A DNA stretch of 64,000 bases, taken from the NCBI RefSeq assembly GCF_011801145.1, contig NZ_CP046172.1:8370001-8434000 (forward strand), given 5' to 3'. Below, in pieces: positions 35,933-43,952 of this stretch. The stretch is from Nocardia arthritidis (lineage in GTDB: Bacteria; Actinomycetota; Actinomycetes; Mycobacteriales; Mycobacteriaceae). Numbering within the stretch: position 1 is the stretch's first letter; the number at the start of each line of letters is the position of its first letter. The position numbers and the translations under genes are program-made. Below the pieces are notes generated by a model. That model ran no database searches. It had not been told where the DNA came from and was given only the letters and a program-made list of their open reading frames with translations.

Positions 35933-36344
35933 CGCTTCCGAGGCGTGCGGGACTTATCGAGAGGAGTGATTCTCTGCGGCAACACCCCTTGTTCCATTCC
36001 TTGTCGAGAAGCCTTATTACACTGACAGGACTTGTCCGCTCAACCAACTCTCTCAGATCCGTCCTCTGCAGAGGATCTTCAACTACATTGGCCTCGGACA
36101 GCGGAACTACCGAAGAAGACGAGAATCTCTGACAATTCATACACCAAACAATAGAGATACCGATGCGACTAAGCGCGGGGTTCTCGTAGTAGTACCAACG
36201 GACACTCATGTTCTTGCATACAGGGCACTCCGCCTCCGAGTCCCGATAAACCAATGGCCCTGTCTCAGCGAGCGCCGCATCCTCCTCCACGCTATAGCGA
36301 ATCCAGCGAATGTGCTCGGCACCCATATCATCCGCCAGTGCCAT
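35880..36344 (-). CDS. Zinc-ribbon-like protein of the immunity-like array
   Basis: The 154-residue protein has two CxxC pairs, ECPVCKNMSVRWYYY and VWCMNCQRFSSS, about 26 residues apart, consistent with a zinc ribbon. The segment RWYYYENPALSRIGISIVWC recalls small hypothetical proteins that occur near toxin genes in streptomycetes. The ATG at 36344 overlaps the upstream gene by 17 bp, so the two are translated together. The function is not known. Confidence 0.55.
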   Translation of the reverse strand: MALADDMGAEHIRWIRYSVEEDAALAETGPLVYRDSEAECPVCKNMSVRWYYYENPALSRIGISIVWCMNCQRFSSSSVVPLSEANVVEDPLQRTDLRELVERTSPVSVIRLLDKEWNKGCCRRESLLSISPARLGSVGDIDFNCENRVHRVSC

Positions 36345-36819
36345 CTACAGAGGGATGGGCAGCTAAAGCTTCTCGCAGAGCAGTCGGACCGAGCGTCGAC
36401 TCGTAAGGCCCGAACCCCAATGCACCCACCACGATCAATACGTCATCAATCCTTAGATCATCAGCCTCGGAGTTGAACGAATTGATCCGATCGAGACATT
36501 CCGAGAAAACCCATCGAATCCGACCAGCGAGAACGCTCGTATCAGATTCGAGGCTGGTTACCGGCGCATATGCGGGTGTACACACTATCAGGTCTGGCAC
36601 GCCATCCGATCGAAGGTTCTCCAGGACCTGTGCATGCTCACGGTTATAGAAACCACCATAGCGATCGTGCGCGAGGTAGCTCGGCATGATTATGGCATCG
36701 CATCCAAAGCCGACTTCCGGCATAGTACCTATGCGAAATTGGATTCCCCCATGATCGGCGAGGGCAGTGCGCCACGGGGCAAGTTTATGCTCGAACCGCG
36801 CCGCGATCGTCAGTTTCAC
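36328..36819 (-). CDS. Uncharacterised protein of the immunity-like array
   Basis: The 163-residue protein begins MKLTIAARFEHKLAPWRTAL. It has hydrophobic strands such as CDAIIMPSYLAHDRYGGFY, VPDLIVCTPAYAP and DDVLIVVGALGFGPYES that suggest an alpha/beta fold. The glycine-rich pieces are loosely reminiscent of a macro domain, but the match is too weak for a call. GTG at 36819 is the first usable start and lies 18 bp after the CPCC-type gene. Confidence 0.5.
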   Translation of the reverse strand: MKLTIAARFEHKLAPWRTALADHGGIQFRIGTMPEVGFGCDAIIMPSYLAHDRYGGFYNREHAQVLENLRSDGVPDLIVCTPAYAPVTSLESDTSVLAGRIRWVFSECLDRINSFNSEADDLRIDDVLIVVGALGFGPYESTLGPTALREALAAHPSVDGTGG

Positions 36820-36837
36820 GGCATCAATATACCACTA

Positions 36838-37116
36838 TTACTGCTTACGAAAAGCCACAGGAACATGAGCCAACTGATCCTCCAGATTCCAGTCCTTCGG
36901 TCGGCGTTTCGGCTCGAACCACGGCGCCCCTTTTTTCAGCCATTTTTCACGATAATGGATTACGCCCGCTGACGTCGAGTCCTCATAGCCGAATTCAACC
37001 CCACAACATGGGCATATATCAAAGGTCGGCGTTCTTCCGTCATACCCCCATGGAGGCTCACCCAACAAGAGCCCGCATACACGACAACGTTGAATATCTT
37101 CCGAGTCATTGTGCAT
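36838..37116 (-). CDS. Cys-rich CPCC-type protein, likely immunity gene of the RHS toxin
   Basis: The 92-residue protein has a CRVCG pair followed by ICPCCGVEFGYED and YREKWLKKGAPWF, matching small cysteine-rich CPCC proteins that probably bind zinc. Its ATG at 37116 lies inside the toxin gene, overlapping the toxin stop by 11 bp. This tight coupling is typical of a cognate immunity gene. A frameshifted relative ends the array at 33557. The neutralising role is inferred from position; nothing in the sequence proves binding. Confidence 0.62.
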   Translation of the reverse strand: MHNDSEDIQRCRVCGLLLGEPPWGYDGRTPTFDICPCCGVEFGYEDSTSAGVIHYREKWLKKGAPWFEPKRRPKDWNLEDQLAHVPVAFRKQ

Positions 37117-37921
37117 TGAAGTAGTCCAGGTTAGTCGGCTGTTCATGCTGCGCAGGATTTGGCTTATAATAGGTGCGTGGTACACCATCTCTGGTTACGA
37201 CGCCGAACTCATTCGTCAGCGGGTTGAACCTCACAATATCACCATTGGGCCGAACCTTACTCAAGACGTCTGTTCCAGGATTATTCAGAAAGCTTGTCGC
37301 TTTCTCAACGTATTGTTTTGAGTTCGTTATTTCAGGGAACTCACTACCATGCTTTTTCCAATGCTGGAAAGCGTTCTCGACATTACTCCGATTTTTAGTT
37401 GAGGTCCAGATCGATCTGCAGGCCAATCCTAGCGGATCTATCCAGGAAATAGGGTTATGCGGGTACGAGTTCGGGTTGGGCGCTGGCGCCAACCCGAGCG
37501 GATCCGAGGTGAGGAAACGCCCAGTGGCCGGATCGTAATGACGGTGACGGTTGTAATGGAGGCCGCTCTCGGTGTCATAGATCTGACCAGGAAAGCGTAA
37601 GAGTGTCGCGGCCGCGCCATGCCACACCGTCCGACCCCAGAGGTCCGCTGCTGCTGTTGCCACCGTTTCGGCGGTTTGTGGATTCACCATCTCGATAGGC
37701 GTGCCCACGAGATCGGAAATGATGGCATAGAATTCACGATCGACGGCGCCTTGGACTGCCATCTGTGCAATCGGCGCGTAAGAGTCCAGCTCGAAGACCC
37801 AGCCGGTAGCCACATGGTCAGCGACCTGTTCTACAAGCTGGGGGCCATCCCAGAGGTAGTCGACACGTTCCAACACTGAACGGTCATCCGCGAGGCGCTG
37901 TTTGGTGGTGCGGCGGCCCAT
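37106..37921 (-). CDS. RHS terminal core and C-terminal toxin domain (last open frame)
   Basis: The 271-residue frame, written from its first ATG, carries the RHS-associated core (YDTESGLHYNRHRHYDPATGR and SDPLGL) and a second boundary PHNPISWIDPLGL ending at residue 166. Residues 167-271 (about 37106-37423) form the variable toxin. It contains HWKKHGSEFPEITNSKQYVEKA, GDIVRFNPLTNEFGVVTRDG and RTYYKP. That pattern of His, Arg and Thr residues with paired strands resembles BECR-fold RNase toxins (barnase/EndoU/colicin E5-D/RelE group). The ATG at 37921 is an internal codon, not a true gene start. Confidence 0.72.
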   Translation of the reverse strand: MGRRTTKQRLADDRSVLERVDYLWDGPQLVEQVADHVATGWVFELDSYAPIAQMAVQGAVDREFYAIISDLVGTPIEMVNPQTAETVATAAADLWGRTVWHGAAATLLRFPGQIYDTESGLHYNRHRHYDPATGRFLTSDPLGLAPAPNPNSYPHNPISWIDPLGLACRSIWTSTKNRSNVENAFQHWKKHGSEFPEITNSKQYVEKATSFLNNPGTDVLSKVRPNGDIVRFNPLTNEFGVVTRDGVPRTYYKPNPAQHEQPTNLDYFNAQ

Positions 37922-38093
37922 GGCGTCGTAGGTGTAGTGCCACCACTGGTGGTCGGGGTCCAGACGTCGGTTAGTTGGTCGAAGGCGTTGTAGTTGTAGT
38001 GCCAGGTGGCGGGGTTGCGGGAGGGGCGGGTGGTGGTTTTGCGGGTTAGGCGGCCGGCGGCGTCGTAGTGGTGGCGGGTGTGGCCGTCTCGGA

Positions 38094-41000
38094 TCAGTAG
38101 GTTGTTGCGGTATTCGCGGTGGTCCCAGATCGGTGGGGTCTGGGGCTGTGTATCAGGGTTGGTGGGGTGTAGGCGGCGGTGATGTTGCTCAGGGGGTCGT
38201 AGGTGTATTGCTCGGTGGGGATTCCGTTGCGGGTGAGGGTGGTTACGCGGCCGATGGGGTCGAGGTTGTATTCGGTTCGGGTTGTTCGGTTTTCGTGGGT
38301 GACGGTGTGGGTGGTGGGGTATCCGTCTGGGCGCCAGGTGAATTCGTCGTGGCGGACGGTGCGGTTGGCGGGGTGGGCGGTGACCTGCTGGTGGGTGAGG
38401 TGGCCTACCGGGGTGAGGGTGCGGTCTATGGAGATGTTGCCGATGCGCCAGCCTGTGGTGCGGCCGAGTTGGTCGTGGGTGAAGTGGATGTTGTTGCCGT
38501 CGGCGGTCAGGTCGGTGACGCGGCCGGTCGGGTCGTAATCCCAGGTTGTGAGCGCGCCGGATGGGGTGGTGCGGTGGGTGCGGCGGCCGTGGGGGTCGTG
38601 TTGGTAGACCATCGGCGGTTGGTCGTCCAGTTGCTGGCTGGCCAGGTTGCCGGTGGTGGTGTGGGTGAACGTCAGTGTGTGGGAAGGGGTTTGGGCGGTC
38701 AGGACGCGACCGACCGGGTCGTGGGTGTAGCGGATCCAGTCGCCGGTGTCGGCGGTGATCGCGGTGAGGCGGCCGAGGATGTCGTAGGTGTGGTGGCGGG
38801 TTACACCGGTTGCCGGGGTGACGGTTTCGACGCGGCCTGCGAGGTCGTGGGTGTAATTGGTGGTGGCACCGGTGTAATCGGTTTCGGCGGCCAATTGGCC
38901 CGCGGGATCGTAAGCGTAGTGCCAGGTTTGGCCGAGGGGGTTTGTGACGGCGATCAGGTGGCGTTCGGTGTCCCAGTCGTATGTGGTTGTGGCGCCGTCG
39001 GGGTCGGTGCGTTGGGTGAGGAGGTCGAAGGGGCCGTAGTGATAGCGGGTGATGCCGTTGTTGCGGTCGGCGTGGACGGTGAGGTTGGCTTCGCCGTCCC
39101 AGACCCAGACCTCGCTGTGGCCGTCGGGGTCGGTGCGGCGCAATAGTTTTCCCTCGGCGGACCAGGTGTAGGTGGTTGTCGCGCCGAGGGCGTCGGTGAC
39201 GGTGACCGGGCGGCCGAAGTGGTCGCGGTCGATAGCGGTTAGGGCACCGTGTGGGTCGGTTACCCGGATCGGTAGACCGGCGGCGTCCACATCGATAACC
39301 GTATGGGCGCCTGTTGATTCGGTGATCGTGGCGACTGCGCCGGTTGGGTGATGGGTGAATTCGGTTCGTACGCCTGCGGCATCGATGGTCGCGGTGAGGT
39401 TTCCTTCGGCGTCCCACTCGCGGTGCTCGACGGTGCCATCGGCTTCGGTGACGGACGAAGGACGATTGTGGGCCTGGTACTCCAGGGTCAATTGGCGACC
39501 GTCTGGGCGGGTGATTACGGCGAGGTCGCCGTCGGCGGTGTAGGTGTAGGTGGTGATCGCGCCGTCTGGGGCGACGACCCGCACCGGGCGGCGGTCGGCG
39601 TCGTAGTCGGTCAGGGTGCGGGCGCCGGTGGGGTCGATCTGGACGCGCAGGCGGAGGTCGGTGTCGAACTGGAAGGTGGTGGTGTTGCCGAGGGAGTCGG
39701 TGTAGAGGGTTCGGCTGCCGGTGCCGTCGGGGAAGGTGAAGTAGTCGAATTCGGCGTTGACGATGTCGGAGTTGCCGCGTTGCACGATGACGCGGCCGGA
39801 CTCGTCGTAGGTGTTCAACAAGGTATTGCCGTTGGAGTCGGTCCACGACAGCATTCGGTGGTCGGAGTCGTAGGTGAAGTGGGTGGTGGCGCCGACACCG
39901 TTCGTCAGAGCAGTCAATTCGCCTGACTCATAAGCGAATTCGCGGACCATCGTGGCGACTCCGGCGGCGTCGAGGACCGCCAACCCGATGACTCGTCCAT
40001 CGGCGGTGTCGACACGAATTCGGTAGCCGCCGGAATGCGATACCTCGATGGGCGCACCATCGGCGTTGTAGTGGAAGCGAATTCGATTGTGGTGCCGATC
40101 GGTGATGGCGGTGATCGCGAGGTTGCCCAGTAGTTCGTCGACCCCGCCGAGCACCGGATCGGGTGCGAAATGCCAAGTGATTTCGCGGTCGGGATCGTGG
40201 ACCCGATATTCGCCACTGTCGGTGCGGGACATGGTCCAGCGCAGGCCGTGGTTGAGCGGGCGCACAGGCATATCGGGCGCGGTGTGCGGATAGGCCAGCA
40301 GAATTCCGTCTTCGCCGACGAAGGTGACGCCGCTCTGTTCGACGACGACCCGCATATCCAGCGTCGCCGACCAGGACGGTCCGAACCAGCGGCCGAATCG
40401 GTAGCTGGATCGATGTCTGCGCGCCAATACCAGCGCGAGCACTCCGGGTAGTTCGACATCGGTTGCGGGAAGCAGGAATTCGCCGGTGGCGGCGTCGACG
40501 GGATCGCCACAGTCGGTGACCTGCTTCGGGGTTTGGGTATCTTTCGGATTGTCCTTCTTGGCCTGGTCGGTGACACCCTTGTCGTTCTTCGCCCGCTGCG
40601 TCGTCTCCGGTTTGCCCTCGGTGGACGGACTGTGGCTGGAAGGATGCGTGCCGTCATCGGAATGCGTTGGCGTGTCGTGTGTTTCGGTCGGCTTGGTCGA
40701 AGTCGGATGGGTGTCAGTCGAAGTCGGATGGGTGTCGGTCGAGGTGGGTCGGGTTTCCGTCGAGGTCGGGTGCGTGGCGGTATCCGTCGACTTACGCGCC
40801 GTCGACCTCGGAGTTTCGTGCGCTTTCCCCTTGCCCGGCAACGCTTTCCGGATATCGGAGAACACATCCTTCAACTTCGCCAGCAGCGGTTTCAGCTTGG
40901 CGAACGTACTGGACAGCTTCCGGAACAGCGAGGAGATCGTCTTCAGCGTCTTGGCGACGTATGTCGCGGCCTGTGCCGCGACCAAAGGTGTTGCGACGCC

Positions 41001-41585
41001 GACGGAGAACACTTCCTCCGCGGCCCACGCCGCCAACCGCCCGACGGTCTGCGCGACCAGGTCCCGCACCGTTTGGCGTACGGCGGCAACGATTCCCGCC
41101 GCCATCCGCACCGCGCTCGCCCCGGATTCGGCCGCCTTCGCCGCGGCGGCAAGCAGATTCGAGGTGTCGGCCGCGCGAGCCTTGTAAGCATCGGCCGTGC
41201 TGCCCAACCATTCGCCGGTATCGGAGTCGACAGCGCGCTGATGCTCGGTGATGGTCTCACCGATTTTCTGCGAAACGTTGTCCCAGGTCTTGGCGAATGC
41301 CTCGATCTGATCCGGATCCCCCGCCACCCAGTTCAGCGCCTCCTGCAACGGACGCACATGTTCGATCAGGAACCCGACCCCGTACGAGGCGATGGTGCCG
41401 ATCGGATCGATGACGACCGATGCCACCTCCATACCGACACCGAGCACCCCGAGCCCGGATTCGATCCACGAACCGGACGAGATCGCATCGTGCAGACCCG
41501 TCACCGATTCGACAAGGCCCACACCCGAATACGACCGAGTGGAATCCTCCTTCTGCGCGATCAGCGGGTTGGACGATCCACTCAC
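38094..41585 (-). CDS. N-terminal and RHS-core part of the polymorphic toxin (first open frame)
   Basis: This 1163-residue frame, from GTG 41585, includes the WXG-like domain, the repeat linker, the DUF6531-like region (from about residue 359) and most YD repeats. It ends in a spurious tail ending NTATTY after NITAAYTPPT, where the frame slips. It lacks the terminal core and toxin. If the break is real, this part would be a secreted shell without a warhead. Confidence 0.75.
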   Translation of the reverse strand: MSGSSNPLIAQKEDSTRSYSGVGLVESVTGLHDAISSGSWIESGLGVLGVGMEVASVVIDPIGTIASYGVGFLIEHVRPLQEALNWVAGDPDQIEAFAKTWDNVSQKIGETITEHQRAVDSDTGEWLGSTADAYKARAADTSNLLAAAAKAAESGASAVRMAAGIVAAVRQTVRDLVAQTVGRLAAWAAEEVFSVGVATPLVAAQAATYVAKTLKTISSLFRKLSSTFAKLKPLLAKLKDVFSDIRKALPGKGKAHETPRSTARKSTDTATHPTSTETRPTSTDTHPTSTDTHPTSTKPTETHDTPTHSDDGTHPSSHSPSTEGKPETTQRAKNDKGVTDQAKKDNPKDTQTPKQVTDCGDPVDAATGEFLLPATDVELPGVLALVLARRHRSSYRFGRWFGPSWSATLDMRVVVEQSGVTFVGEDGILLAYPHTAPDMPVRPLNHGLRWTMSRTDSGEYRVHDPDREITWHFAPDPVLGGVDELLGNLAITAITDRHHNRIRFHYNADGAPIEVSHSGGYRIRVDTADGRVIGLAVLDAAGVATMVREFAYESGELTALTNGVGATTHFTYDSDHRMLSWTDSNGNTLLNTYDESGRVIVQRGNSDIVNAEFDYFTFPDGTGSRTLYTDSLGNTTTFQFDTDLRLRVQIDPTGARTLTDYDADRRPVRVVAPDGAITTYTYTADGDLAVITRPDGRQLTLEYQAHNRPSSVTEADGTVEHREWDAEGNLTATIDAAGVRTEFTHHPTGAVATITESTGAHTVIDVDAAGLPIRVTDPHGALTAIDRDHFGRPVTVTDALGATTTYTWSAEGKLLRRTDPDGHSEVWVWDGEANLTVHADRNNGITRYHYGPFDLLTQRTDPDGATTTYDWDTERHLIAVTNPLGQTWHYAYDPAGQLAAETDYTGATTNYTHDLAGRVETVTPATGVTRHHTYDILGRLTAITADTGDWIRYTHDPVGRVLTAQTPSHTLTFTHTTTGNLASQQLDDQPPMVYQHDPHGRRTHRTTPSGALTTWDYDPTGRVTDLTADGNNIHFTHDQLGRTTGWRIGNISIDRTLTPVGHLTHQQVTAHPANRTVRHDEFTWRPDGYPTTHTVTHENRTTRTEYNLDPIGRVTTLTRNGIPTEQYTYDPLSNITAAYTPPTLIHSPRPHRSGTTANTATTY
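40696..40779 (-). repeat. Four 21-bp tandem repeats in the toxin linker
   Basis: Units start at 40696, 40717, 40738 and 40759. They encode seven-residue blocks of the type THPTSTD in the linker between the WXG-like and RHS parts. The first two are nearly identical and the others are diverged. Confidence 0.85.
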
Positions 41586-41730
41586 CGCATCGCACCCGCA
41601 GCCGTCAGCACCGAATCCCCCTCCGATCGCGATAACCGATGAGACGCCAGACTAGCCCAGGCCCGCCGAGCCGCCAACGGTAAAACCAGTTCCGCCGCAG
41701 CTCGGAAGCCTTCTGTTCAGCCCCGACCGG

Positions 41731-42168
41731 TCAGCCGATGACGAACGGCTGTGTTCCGCTGGTAGCCAGGACCGCGTTCACCGGCGGGCCCTGGACCAGG
41801 GTCGCGGTGGCGGTGCCGTTGGCCCCCGCGGAAATGGGGAGCACATTGCCCGGCGACCAAGCGAAACCCTGCCAATCGTGCAGCGCCCCATCGCACGGGA
41901 TGAAGACGGGCCCGGCCAATTGCAGCGGCGGCGTTCCGCTTGCGTTGGCGCTGCCCCCGACCAACGTGTACATCGTGCCGGTGAAGTTGACCGCGGCCTG
42001 GCCGCCGCCCGGGCAGCTGGCATTGCCGTACACCGTCACCGTGCCGAGACTCCAACCGAGCCGCGAGCCGAACGACACCGACGCGGGTGGGTCGGCCGTG
42101 GCCGGGCCCGCCATGCTCAGCGCCCCGGCGACCACAAACATCAGAAGGGATATTCCGTAGCGCACCAT
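41731..42168 (-). CDS. Small secreted protein, function unknown
   Basis: The 145-residue protein has a clear signal peptide (about residues 1-25, ending GPATADPP) and a mature part rich in Gly, Ala, Thr and Val with two cysteines (ASCPGGGQAAV and FIPCDGAL) that could form a disulfide. It looks like a small extracellular beta protein. A strong GAAGGAGG site lies 7 bp upstream of the ATG at 42168. It is next to, but divergent in kind from, the toxin locus. Confidence 0.7.
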   Translation of the reverse strand: MVRYGISLLMFVVAGALSMAGPATADPPASVSFGSRLGWSLGTVTVYGNASCPGGGQAAVNFTGTMYTLVGGSANASGTPPLQLAGPVFIPCDGALHDWQGFAWSPGNVLPISAGANGTATATLVQGPPVNAVLATSGTQPFVIG

Positions 42169-42381
42169 GATCCGCCTCCTTCGGTATTCACCTTTCGGCA
42201 GCTCTGCACAAGATCGTATTCCCGATCGCGCGGAGATTTAACGGATCGGCGCAGGTCATGAGCGCAGAACCAGGTTGCGGAACCGCCACGAAACCGAGAT
42301 CGAATCGCCGGTACGAAGCGATCGAAATCGGGTATTACGTTGGGATCAGCGAGAAATGGCCGACCCTGCTAGGGGCCGCAG

Positions 42382-42594
42382 ATGATGTTCTTCAACAACG
42401 ATGACGATGAGCTCGTCCCCATTCGACGGGTCAATTGGGGAAGGGCCGTGGTGGCATTGGGATTCGTGCTCGTGGGCGCGATTTTGGTGATGCTGTTGGT
42501 GATTAATGCGGATTTCGGAAACAAGTCGCCCACGACGGTTCCGCATACTACGGGCAACTGCGAGCCGTTCTGCACGGCCCGGCCGACGCAATAG
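42382..42594 (+). CDS. Small single-helix membrane protein with CxPFC motif (copy 1)
   Basis: The 70-residue protein has an acidic N-terminus, one membrane helix (about residues 22-43) and a short tail VPHTTGNCEPFC close to the end. The tail motif is shared with the convergent neighbour at 42598-42834. The ATG at 42382, or the one directly after it, follows an AGGGG site. No known family was recognised. The tail probably faces outward with two cysteines. Confidence 0.62.
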   Translation: MMFFNNDDDELVPIRRVNWGRAVVALGFVLVGAILVMLLVINADFGNKSPTTVPHTTGNCEPFCTARPTQ

Positions 42595-42597
42595 CGC

Positions 42598-42834
42598 TCA
42601 CGGCGTCGGCTGCGTGGTGCCGATGCAGAAGGGGTAGCACGGGCCCGAGGTGTAAGGCACGCGGCTCGGGTTCTGGTCGAAATGGGCGCTGCTGACCAGC
42701 AATAGAACGATGACCCCGAAGACGATGATCACTACGAACGAGACGACGGCCAGTGGAATCGCAGCGGGATATCGGTGCCTTGCTTCCTCCCCCATGTGCA
42801 GGTTCTCGACGAATTGCGATCCACGGTCCCACAT
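42598..42834 (-). CDS. Small single-helix membrane protein with CxPFC motif (copy 2)
   Basis: The 78-residue protein has a charged N-terminus, one helix (about residues 24-46) and a tail VPYTSGPCYPFC, which matches VPHTTGNCEPFC of the convergent gene. The ATG at 42834 has GGAGG about 7 bp upstream; an upstream ATG at 42858 is less likely. The two stop codons are separated by 3 bp. The role is unknown. Confidence 0.62.
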   Translation of the reverse strand: MWDRGSQFVENLHMGEEARHRYPAAIPLAVVSFVVIIVFGVIVLLLVSSAHFDQNPSRVPYTSGPCYPFCIGTTQPTP

Positions 42835-42891
42835 AGCCGTACCTCCAGGCGGAGGCATACCCGACCATCCGGGACGTAATCAACCCATCAA

Positions 42892-43524
42892 TCAACCCCT
42901 TGCGGCACAAAGCAATCCGTCGCCGACCGGAATGAGCACGCTGGTGAGTTCGGGATCCTCGGCGATGGCGCGGGTCGCCGCGCGCACCGCCTGCGTGGCC
43001 GGATCACGTTGCGCCGCATCGGGAACCCGCCCGCCGAGCAGCGCGTTGTACAGCAGGATCGCGCCGCCCGCGCGCAGCAGCCGGACCGCCTGCTGTACGT
43101 ACTGCGGATGTTCCAGCGGCGCGGCATCGATGAAGACCAGGTCGTAGGCGCCGTCGGCGAGCCGGGGCAGCACATCCAGCGCCCGTCCGTTGATCAGCCG
43201 GGTGCGGGCGGGCGGGATATCGGCGGTGCGGAACGCCTCCTTGGCCGCGCGCTGATGCTCCGGCTCGGAATCGATGGTGGTCAGCGTGCCGTCCTCGCGC
43301 ATACCGTCGAGCAGCCACAGCCCGCTGATCCCCGCTCCGGTACCCACCTCGACAACCGCCCGCGCGCCGAGGAGCTGGGCATACATGCTCAGCAACGCGC
43401 CGACCGACGGCGGCACCGGCGCCGCGCCGAGTTCGGTGGCCCGCTCGCGCGCGCTCACGAGTACCTCGTCCTCCACGACGGACTCCTCCACATAGGCAAG
43501 GTTCCGCTCCAGATTCGATGCCAC
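42892..43524 (-). CDS. SAM-dependent O-methyltransferase (Rv1220c type)
   Basis: The 210-residue protein is a catechol-O-methyltransferase-like class I enzyme with the SAM motif [33 protein letters not shown] and the metal-binding/acidic segment [17 protein letters not shown]. The acceptor is unknown. It is divergent from sigE, as Rv1220c is from sigE in M. tuberculosis. The GTG start is 7 nt from a TAGCCT box on the minus strand. Confidence 0.9.
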   Translation of the reverse strand: MASNLERNLAYVEESVVEDEVLVSARERATELGAAPVPPSVGALLSMYAQLLGARAVVEVGTGAGISGLWLLDGMREDGTLTTIDSEPEHQRAAKEAFRTADIPPARTRLINGRALDVLPRLADGAYDLVFIDAAPLEHPQYVQQAVRLLRAGGAILLYNALLGGRVPDAAQRDPATQAVRAATRAIAEDPELTSVLIPVGDGLLCAARG

Positions 43525-43531
43525 GCCTAGA

Positions 43532-43537
43532 AGGCTA
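43532..43537 (-). promoter_or_regulatory. Leaderless -10 box of the O-methyltransferase gene (TAGCCT)
   Basis: On the minus strand TAGCCT ends 7 nt before the GTG at 43524. Confidence 0.55.
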
Positions 43538-43751
43538 GGGCAGGCGAACGTTCCGGGTCGTATTCAGCGCACGAGTCGATCGCCGAAATGTCGCGTCGGC
43601 TCATCGTGCGCACCGGATCCCCCCGGCCGTGAACGGTCGGCAGATCGCCGGCAACCGCGAAAATCGGTTGCCGGTGCCGATCACGCTTGGCAGGTTTGGC
43701 GTTACGAATTCGGGTACCGCTGCGATACGACTGTCGGGCACCGACGGGATT

Positions 43752-43768
43752 CTCAGGTGTCCCTCAGG
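43752..43768 (+). promoter_or_regulatory. CTCAGG direct repeat with 11-bp spacing
   Basis: CTCAGG occurs at 43752-43757 and 43763-43768, one helical turn apart, about 80 bp upstream of the sigE -35 element. Response regulators often bind such direct repeats, and MprA controls sigE in mycobacteria; a link here is a guess. Confidence 0.3.
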
Positions 43769-43846
43769 ATCTCCATATCCCGGCCATACCGGGACAGGAA
43801 AGAGTTGGCACTACGCAAGACCAGCCGACCGCACCGGGCGGGACGC

Positions 43847-43873
43847 GGGAACAACGCCATAGCACATGACGTT
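43847..43873 (+). promoter_or_regulatory. sigE/sigH-type promoter of sigE
   Basis: GGGAAC (43847-43852) and CGTT (43870-43873) are separated by 17 bp, matching the GGAAC-N16/17-CGTT consensus of SigE- and SigH-type ECF promoters. It would give autoregulated sigE transcription with a leader of about 70 nt. Confidence 0.7.
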
Positions 43874-43883
43874 GGTACCCGTA

Positions 43884-43909
43884 CGACAGCGATTAGTAGA
43901 TCGCTGTCG
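43884..43909 (+). promoter_or_regulatory. 10-bp inverted repeat in the sigE leader
   Basis: CGACAGCGAT-TAGTAG-ATCGCTGTCG is a perfect 10-bp dyad with a six-base loop between the ECF promoter and the AGGAGGT site at 43934. It may act as an RNA hairpin that limits expression, or as an operator. Confidence 0.55.
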
Positions 43910-43952
43910 GGTTCCGTAACGACGGTCCCGAGTAGGAGGTAGCCCCATCCAC

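Larger units (their letters stand above)
37106..41585 (-). pseudogene. RHS/YD-repeat polymorphic toxin, frame broken at two C runs
   Basis: Three overlapping frames make one protein of about 1,490 residues. In order these are an N-terminal region with a WXG-like helical domain (about residues 88-175, with WLG at 126-128), a Ser/Thr/Pro linker (255-355) with seven-residue repeats, and a DUF6531-like start (DPVDAATGEFLLPATDVELPG). Many YD repeats follow (YDxxGR patterns), then a core ending DPLGL and a C-terminal toxin domain. The first frame runs 41585-38094. A middle piece (about 38155-37958) and the last piece (37955-37106) each need one additional C to join, at 38136-38157 and 37955-37958. 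It is probably a type VII-associated toxin. The breaks may be errors or real inactivation. Confidence 0.85.

Noticed and set aside
36328..36819. Macro-domain assignment for the 163-residue array protein
   Set aside because: Only loose glycine and strand patterns match; the key asparagine/glycine motifs of macro domains are missing.
40696..40779. CRISPR-like repeats
   Set aside because: The 21-bp units are in frame, contiguous and without spacers; they encode the toxin linker. The same applies to the 72-bp units at 1328.
37106..41585. Programmed frameshifting as explanation for the broken RHS gene
   Set aside because: The two sites are short C runs without a clear slippery heptamer plus structure, and other genes in the window show similar breaks, so error or decay is simpler.
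33489..43524. Integrase, transposase or flanking direct repeats bounding the toxin island
   Set aside because: None was found by reading both strands, so no mobile element is claimed although the composition suggests transfer.
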